The notes beneath the pieces were generated by a model. That model was given only the letters and a program-made list of their open reading frames with translations, was not told where the DNA came from and searched no databases. Shown one piece after another: positions 38,301 through 44,300 of a stretch of 64,000 nucleotides of DNA. Both the position numbers and the translations under genes were made by a program. Position 1 is the first letter of the stretch; every line of letters begins with the position of its first letter. This DNA is from Haematospirillum jordaniae (GTDB lineage Bacteria > Pseudomonadota > Alphaproteobacteria > Rhodospirillales > Rhodospirillaceae): positions 860,001-924,000 of the forward strand of contig NZ_CP014525.1 in assembly GCF_001611975.1 (NCBI RefSeq), given 5' to 3'.

Positions 38301-41300
38301 AGCCTGACGGCTCGGAGCGTGTGAGCCGGGTTGAGGTTTCCGGTGTTCCGGACGGGTTCAGCCTTGTGTACGACGGCACTGTGGTGTCGAAGCACTCTGA
38401 GTCTGGTGTCTTGAGGGTCACTGCTCCTGACCCGGGTTCGGTTGATGTCTCCAAACTTTCGCTGCAGGTTCCGGCGCACGGGAGCACCACGGGTGACGTT
38501 TCGCTGCAGGTCAAGGCGACGGTTGTTGACACGCCGGAGGGCGGTGGCACGGCCGTTGAGAAAACCGTTGAGGTTCCGGTCCCGGTGACGGTGACGCCTG
38601 TTTCGGATTTACCGACACTTGCTGTCGGGACCGGTTCTGTGACGACGAAAGAGGACACGGCGGTTTCCCTTGGGATCCAGTCGGTAGACCTTGTTGACAC
38701 GTCCGAGACACTTTCGGTGAGTGTGTCCGGTTTGCCGACGGATGCGGTCCTCGGGACGCTGGTCGGGGGTGTGTTTACGGCGCTGAAGGCAGGCTCCGGG
38801 GGTGATCTGATATCCGCCGATGAAGGCACGGTCCTCGTTGTTCCGGGTACCACGGACTATACGACGCTTGCGGTGCGCCCGCCTGCGCATTGGAGCGGCG
38901 CTTTTACGGCGACGGTCACGGCGACGTCGACAGAGACGGGTGCTCCATCGTCTGCCGTCAGCACAGCCGCTGTAAAGGTCAATGTGACGCCTGTTGTTGA
39001 TACGGCATTCGAGACTGTCAGCCCGCTTTCGCGTGCGGAGACGAATGTGGTTCAGACGGTTGGGCTTGGGCTGGCTCTTGGGAAGCCTGACGGCTCGGAG
39101 CGTGTGAGCCTGGTTGAGGTTTCCGGTGTTCCGGACGGGTTCAGCCTTGTGTACGACGGCACTGTGGTGTTGAAGGACCCTAAGTCTGGTGTCTTGAGGG
39201 TCACTGCTCCTGACCCGGGTTCGGTTGATGTCTCCAAACTTTCGCTGCAGGTTCCGGCGCACGGGAGCACCACGGGTGACGTTTCGCTGCAGGTCAAGGC
39301 GACGGTTGTTGACACGCCGGAGGGCGGTGGCACGGCCGTTGAGAAAACCGTTGAGGTTCCGGTCCCGGTGACGGTGACGCCTGTTTCGGATTTACCGACA
39401 CTTGCTGTCGGGACCGGTTCTGTGACGACGAAAGAGGACACGGCGGTTTCCCTTGGGATCCAGTCGGTAGACCTTGTTGACACGTCCGAGACACTTTCGG
39501 TGAGTGTGTCCGGTTTGCCGACGGATGCGGTCCTCGGGACGCTGGTCGGGGGTGTGTTTACGGCGCTGAAGGCAGGCTCCGGGGGTGATCTGATATCCGC
39601 CGATGAAGGCACGGTCCTCGTTGTTCCGGGTACCACGGACTATACGACGCTTGCGGTGCGCCCGCCTGCGCATTGGAGCGGCGCTTTTACGGCGACGGTC
39701 ACGGCGACGTCGACAGAGACGGGTGCTCCATCGTCTGCCGTCAGCACAGCCGCTGTAAAGGTCAATGTGACGCCTGTTGTTGATACGGCATTCGAGACTG
39801 TCAGCCCGCTTTCGCGTGCGGAGACGAATGTGGTTCAGACGGTTGGGCTTGGGCTGGCTCTTGGGAAGCCTGACGGCTCGGAGCGTGTGAGCCTGGTTGA
39901 GGTTTCCGGTGTTCCGGACGGGTTCAGCCTTGTGTACGACGGCACTGTGGTGTTGAAGGACCCTAAGTCTGGTGTCTTGAGGGTCACTGCTCCTGACCCG
40001 GGTTCGGTTGATGTCTCCAAACTTTCGCTGCAGGTTCCGGCGCACGGGAGCACCACGGGTGACGTTTCGCTGCAGGTCAAGGCGACGGTTGTTGACACGC
40101 CGGAGGGCGGTGGCACGGCCGTTGAGAAAACCGTTGAGGTTCCGGTCCCGGTGACGGTGACGCCTGTTTCGGATTTACCGACACTTGCTGTCGGGACCGG
40201 TTCTGTGACGACGAAAGAGGACACGGCGGTTTCCCTTGGGATCCAGTCGGTAGACCTTGTTGACACGTCCGAGACACTTTCGGTGAGTGTGTCCGGTTTG
40301 CCGACGGATGCGGTCCTCGGGACGCTGGTCGGGGGTGTGTTTACGGCGCTGAAGGCAGGCTCCGGGGGTGATCTGATATCCGCCGATGAAGGCACGGTCC
40401 TCGTTGTTCCGGGTACCACGGACTATACGACGCTTGCGGTGCGCCCGCCTGCGCATTGGAGCGGCGCTTTTACGGCGACGGTCACGGCGACGTCGACAGA
40501 GACGGGTGCTCCATCGTCTGCCGTCAGCACAGCCGCTGTAAAGGTCAATGTGACGCCTGTTGTTGATACGGCATTCGAGACTGTCAGCCCGCTTTCGCGT
40601 GCGGAGACGAATGTGGTTCAGACGGTTGGGCTTGGGCTGGTTCTTGGGAAGCCTGACGGCTCGGAGCGTGTGAGCCGGGTTGAGGTTTCCGGTGTTCCGG
40701 ACGGGTTCAGCCTTGTGTACGACGGCACTGTGGTGTCGAAGCACTCTGAGTCTGGTGTCTTGAGGGTCACTGCTCCTGACCCGGGTTCGGTTGATGTCTC
40801 CAAACTTTCGCTGCAGGTTCCGGCGCACGGGAGCGGCGCTTTTACGGCGAATGTCAAGGCGACGGTTGTTGACACGCCGGAGGGCGGTGGCACGGCCGTT
40901 GAGAAAACCGTTGAGGTCCCGGTCCCGGTGACGGTGACGCCTGTTGTTGATAGTCTCAATTTTGAACTTGCCCATGGCACGAGAACAGCTAGCCACCCGG
41001 ATCGGAGTATTCCTTTGCGCATGGCCTTCTCTTTGGAGGACAGGGATGGGTCAGAGCAGGTTACTCAGATCCTGTTCAAGAACCTTCAAGGTTGGACACT
41101 GCACGATGCCAATACACGTGAAAGCTGGAGTCCATCACATGATGGTTCCATCAGCTATTCTGTGCCACGGCATTCCTCTGGATCCATGCAGCTTGATAAC
41201 CTGTATTTGGTGCCCCCGGGTACGAGGCGGGTTTTCAAACAGCTGGATGTTGCTGTCGAATGGAAAGAAGAGGGACTGAGTGCGAAACGTACCCAGTCTG

Positions 41301-44300
41301 CCAAGTTGAAGGTTATAACCCCCTCGTTGGATGTGCGGGTTGAGGCTTCGGGCCATGAAATGGCAGCAACGGAGGATGCAGAGTTCAAGTGGAGTCCGGC
41401 ATTCAAGTCTTTGAATTCAGATTACTCTGTGGACCATGTTACTATTTATTCCAATGATCCAGATATGGCGAATAGCCAGTGGAAGACGACTGATAACGGA
41501 GCATTCACCAAACCGACGGAGGGTCGTTATCAATTTGATAGCATTACTTACAAGTATAAGCTCGATGTTCCACATACGAACATCATTCGTGAGGGTGATG
41601 GGAATGTCCGCATCCAAGGCATGTCAGTAAAGACGCCGAAGCACGATGTGGAAAATGTGGATCTTGATGTTGCCTTCGGCCTTACTTTGTTGCCTGTGAA
41701 AGGGCGTATTGCCAAACAGGTTATCGTGCATGGCCATCTTGATGTATTGCCTCGCTATGATGGTATTGAGAAATCTTATCTTCCTTCCTCGGTAGGTGGG
41801 AACGAAGATGAAAACGGTATCAATGCCTTTGCCTTTGGTCTTTCATTGGATTTGAAAGACAAGGATGGTTCGGAGAGAGTCGATTGGTTGCGTTTTAGCA
41901 ATGTGCCCGATGGCGTTGCCCTGCGTCCTCCGGGATCTTCTGATGTCATTCAACCACGTCGTGGTGTGATTGACTGGAGGGTGCCTGATGGCCTTGGTAA
42001 GTCTGATTCTGGCCATGTCAGTATTCAGGGTCTTTCTTGGGTGCTGTCTGATCACGCCGCCTTGCCGGGGGGGCAAGAGATCAAGGTCTCGTCTTATATG
42101 AGTGACGCGCGGCAGATTGCCAAGGAATCTGACAGTCGTCATCCAGACAGCTCTGGCTGGGCATACTTAGGATCGTTTCCGTTTGCTGTGAAGCCTGTCC
42201 CGGATACGCCGGACAATGATCGGGTGCATGTTTCTGGCGATGAAGACACTTGGATACCTCTTGGGTTGTCCTGGTCAAGTCCGGACAAAGACGGATCCGA
42301 AACCCTTTCGGTTACTTTGTCTGGATTCCCGGCTGATACATCTGTTCGTTATCTGAAGGATAAAAAAGAGCACGAGGCTGTTATGGAAGGTCCTGCCAGC
42401 CTTCTGCAGCTTTCTGGTGAAGAGCATAGAAGCCTGAGGGTGAAGGCACCTGCAAACTCTGATGAGGACTTTGAACTGAAGGCCGTTATCCGGTCGGCAG
42501 AAAAGGATACCAGAGAGTACAGCGAGGTTGAGTCTTCTGTTCGTGTTTCTGTTCGTGGTGTTGCGGATGGTACCGGGAATACGAGACACGTATACAGCCG
42601 TACCGGTAAAGAGGACCTGCGTGTGCCTCTGCAACTGGACCAGGTAAGCTCCCGTGATACGGATGCGTCCGAAGGGGTCAGCTATCAGCTGGATTTATCC
42701 GGGGTCGCCCGGGATTATCCGGATTATACTCTGTTTACCGGTGGGTCTTCGGATCTGGTGGCCTTGCCCGGTCAACCACATCATTTTGCGGTTGGGAAAG
42801 ATGCTCTGGGTAGTCTTTCGCTTCTCTTGGGACCTGATGCATCCGGGGTTGTCTCAATTCCGGTGCAGGCTGTCTTTACAGAGCGTGAAGGCGATGTCCG
42901 GGTTGAGTCACATACCCTTCAGGTGATGGTAGAGCCTGTGCCCGATGTTCCTCTTCAAGCGCCTGTCCCTAAAGCCGTTGAATTGGTGCTACAGGAGGGT
43001 GGTCCCGTCGCCCTTGGCCCCGTTGCTGGCCAAACTCTCTTGCCCAAGCCCGCTGTCAGAGAAGAACTCGTTGTTAACAAGGATCTGGCGGAGTCATTTT
43101 TGCCATTGCCTGAGAATGCCCGGGAAGATGGGAACGTCGTTATTCCGTTGAGGGCTACTCCACGGGACTCTGATGCTTCCGAGAAGGTTTCGGCTGTCTC
43201 TCTCACAACGTATATGAAGGGATTCACAGTCAAGGCAAGGACAGAAGATGGTGTCGAGGAGACTCTGGTCTGGGATAGGGCAAGCAAGGGCTATGTCGTC
43301 GATGATACCAAGGACAGTAACCTAGTTTCTTTCCATGAACTTGTTTTTGTCCCTGAAGACGGTCGTGCCGATCTTGGCGGGGATGATATTCCCTATGCCT
43401 TGTCTTTCACGCTGGATGACGGAGACCCGGACAAGGGTGGTGCGCGTCAGACATTTGCGCTGAAGCGGACCTTGAAGGTTGACCCCGTGGCTGATGCGCC
43501 CGTTGTCGAGGTGTCCCAGGCAGACAAATCCAAGGCAATGTTACCTGTTGTTGGGCATGCTGCTGATTTAGCTGTCGTTCTGCGCAGCGGTGAGGCGAGC
43601 CAAGTAACACCTACCGATTCTGTAATAAGGAAAGAGGGGCCTGTTGTCGGGCATAATGGCGATATTTATGCGTCTGACGGCTCTGAAGCTGTTCACCTTG
43701 TCATCTCTGGTATGAAGCCCGGCGTTGTTCTTCTGGACAGAAACGATAAGGTGATTGGTCACGACAATGGTGAGGGGAGCTGGTTCCTGGATGCACAGGT
43801 CATTGATGGTCTGCGCGATTCTGGTAATGGTTCTATTCCTGTCGGGGCTATCCGGGTTTGGGCACCGCATGGTTTGGCTGCAGGCGATGAGACCCTGAAT
43901 CTGCAGGTTGAGGCCATTGCAGTCGAGACGAAGGGAACTTCCGCTGATGCGGTCAAACGGGTTCGGGGATCTGATATTGTCGTGAAGTGGCGGACTACCG
44001 GAGAGGTCCCCGAATCACAGATGTCTTCTGGCCGTGGGGGTGATGGTAGCCTTGAGAACAACAAGTTACGGCCAGAACCAGATGCTCTAGAGGCGATGCC
44101 GGATCCCAAGCCGCTGGTTAAGTTCAGTGATGGCAAGACTGTTCTAAGCGGAACAGAAGATAGCCCCCTATCGTTGTCAGGGGTATCTGTCGTTGCTACT
44201 ACTGGCGAGCCTTTGCCTGCTTACACCTCGTTGAGTGCTGTGATCTTGGTGCCCAAGGGCTTTCTGCTGGCAGGCCATATACCCTTGTCAGGGGTGAAGC

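Larger units (their letters stand above)
27032..40945 (+). repeat. 18-copy tandem array of 759/777/783-bp units
   Basis: In-phase unit starts are 27044, 27827, 28610, 29387, 30146, 30923, 31682, 32465, 33242, 34001, 34778, 35537, 36314, 37073, 37850, 38609, 39392 and 40175. Each unit encodes domain A then domain B. Three two-state sites account for the variation I can see. Loop A1 contains KAGSGGDL and A2 contains MGPTSDGSYA. B1 contains LALGKPDG and LKDPKSG, and B2 contains LVLGKPDG and SKHSESG. End C1 is TTGDVSLQ and C2 is GAFTAN. Order: 111, 111, 122, 211, 122, 211, 121, 112, 221, 122, 221, 112, 221, 122, 221, 111, 111, 122, where each triplet gives the A, B and C states. Outside these sites units look identical in both forward and reverse translation, which implies near-identity of the DNA itself. 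Confidence 0.95.

Noticed and set aside
27032..40945. CRISPR array or satellite-like non-coding repeat
   Set aside because: Units are 759-783 bp, all multiples of three, with no spacers, and are read through in one open frame encoding Ig-like domains.
27044..40996. Repeated long open frames of about 170-217 codons on the minus strand through the array
   Set aside because: They recur with the repeat period and arise because the reverse frames of this G/C- and T-rich repeat lack stops. They are basic, low in hydrophobic order and have no ribosome sites, so they are shadows of the giant gene.
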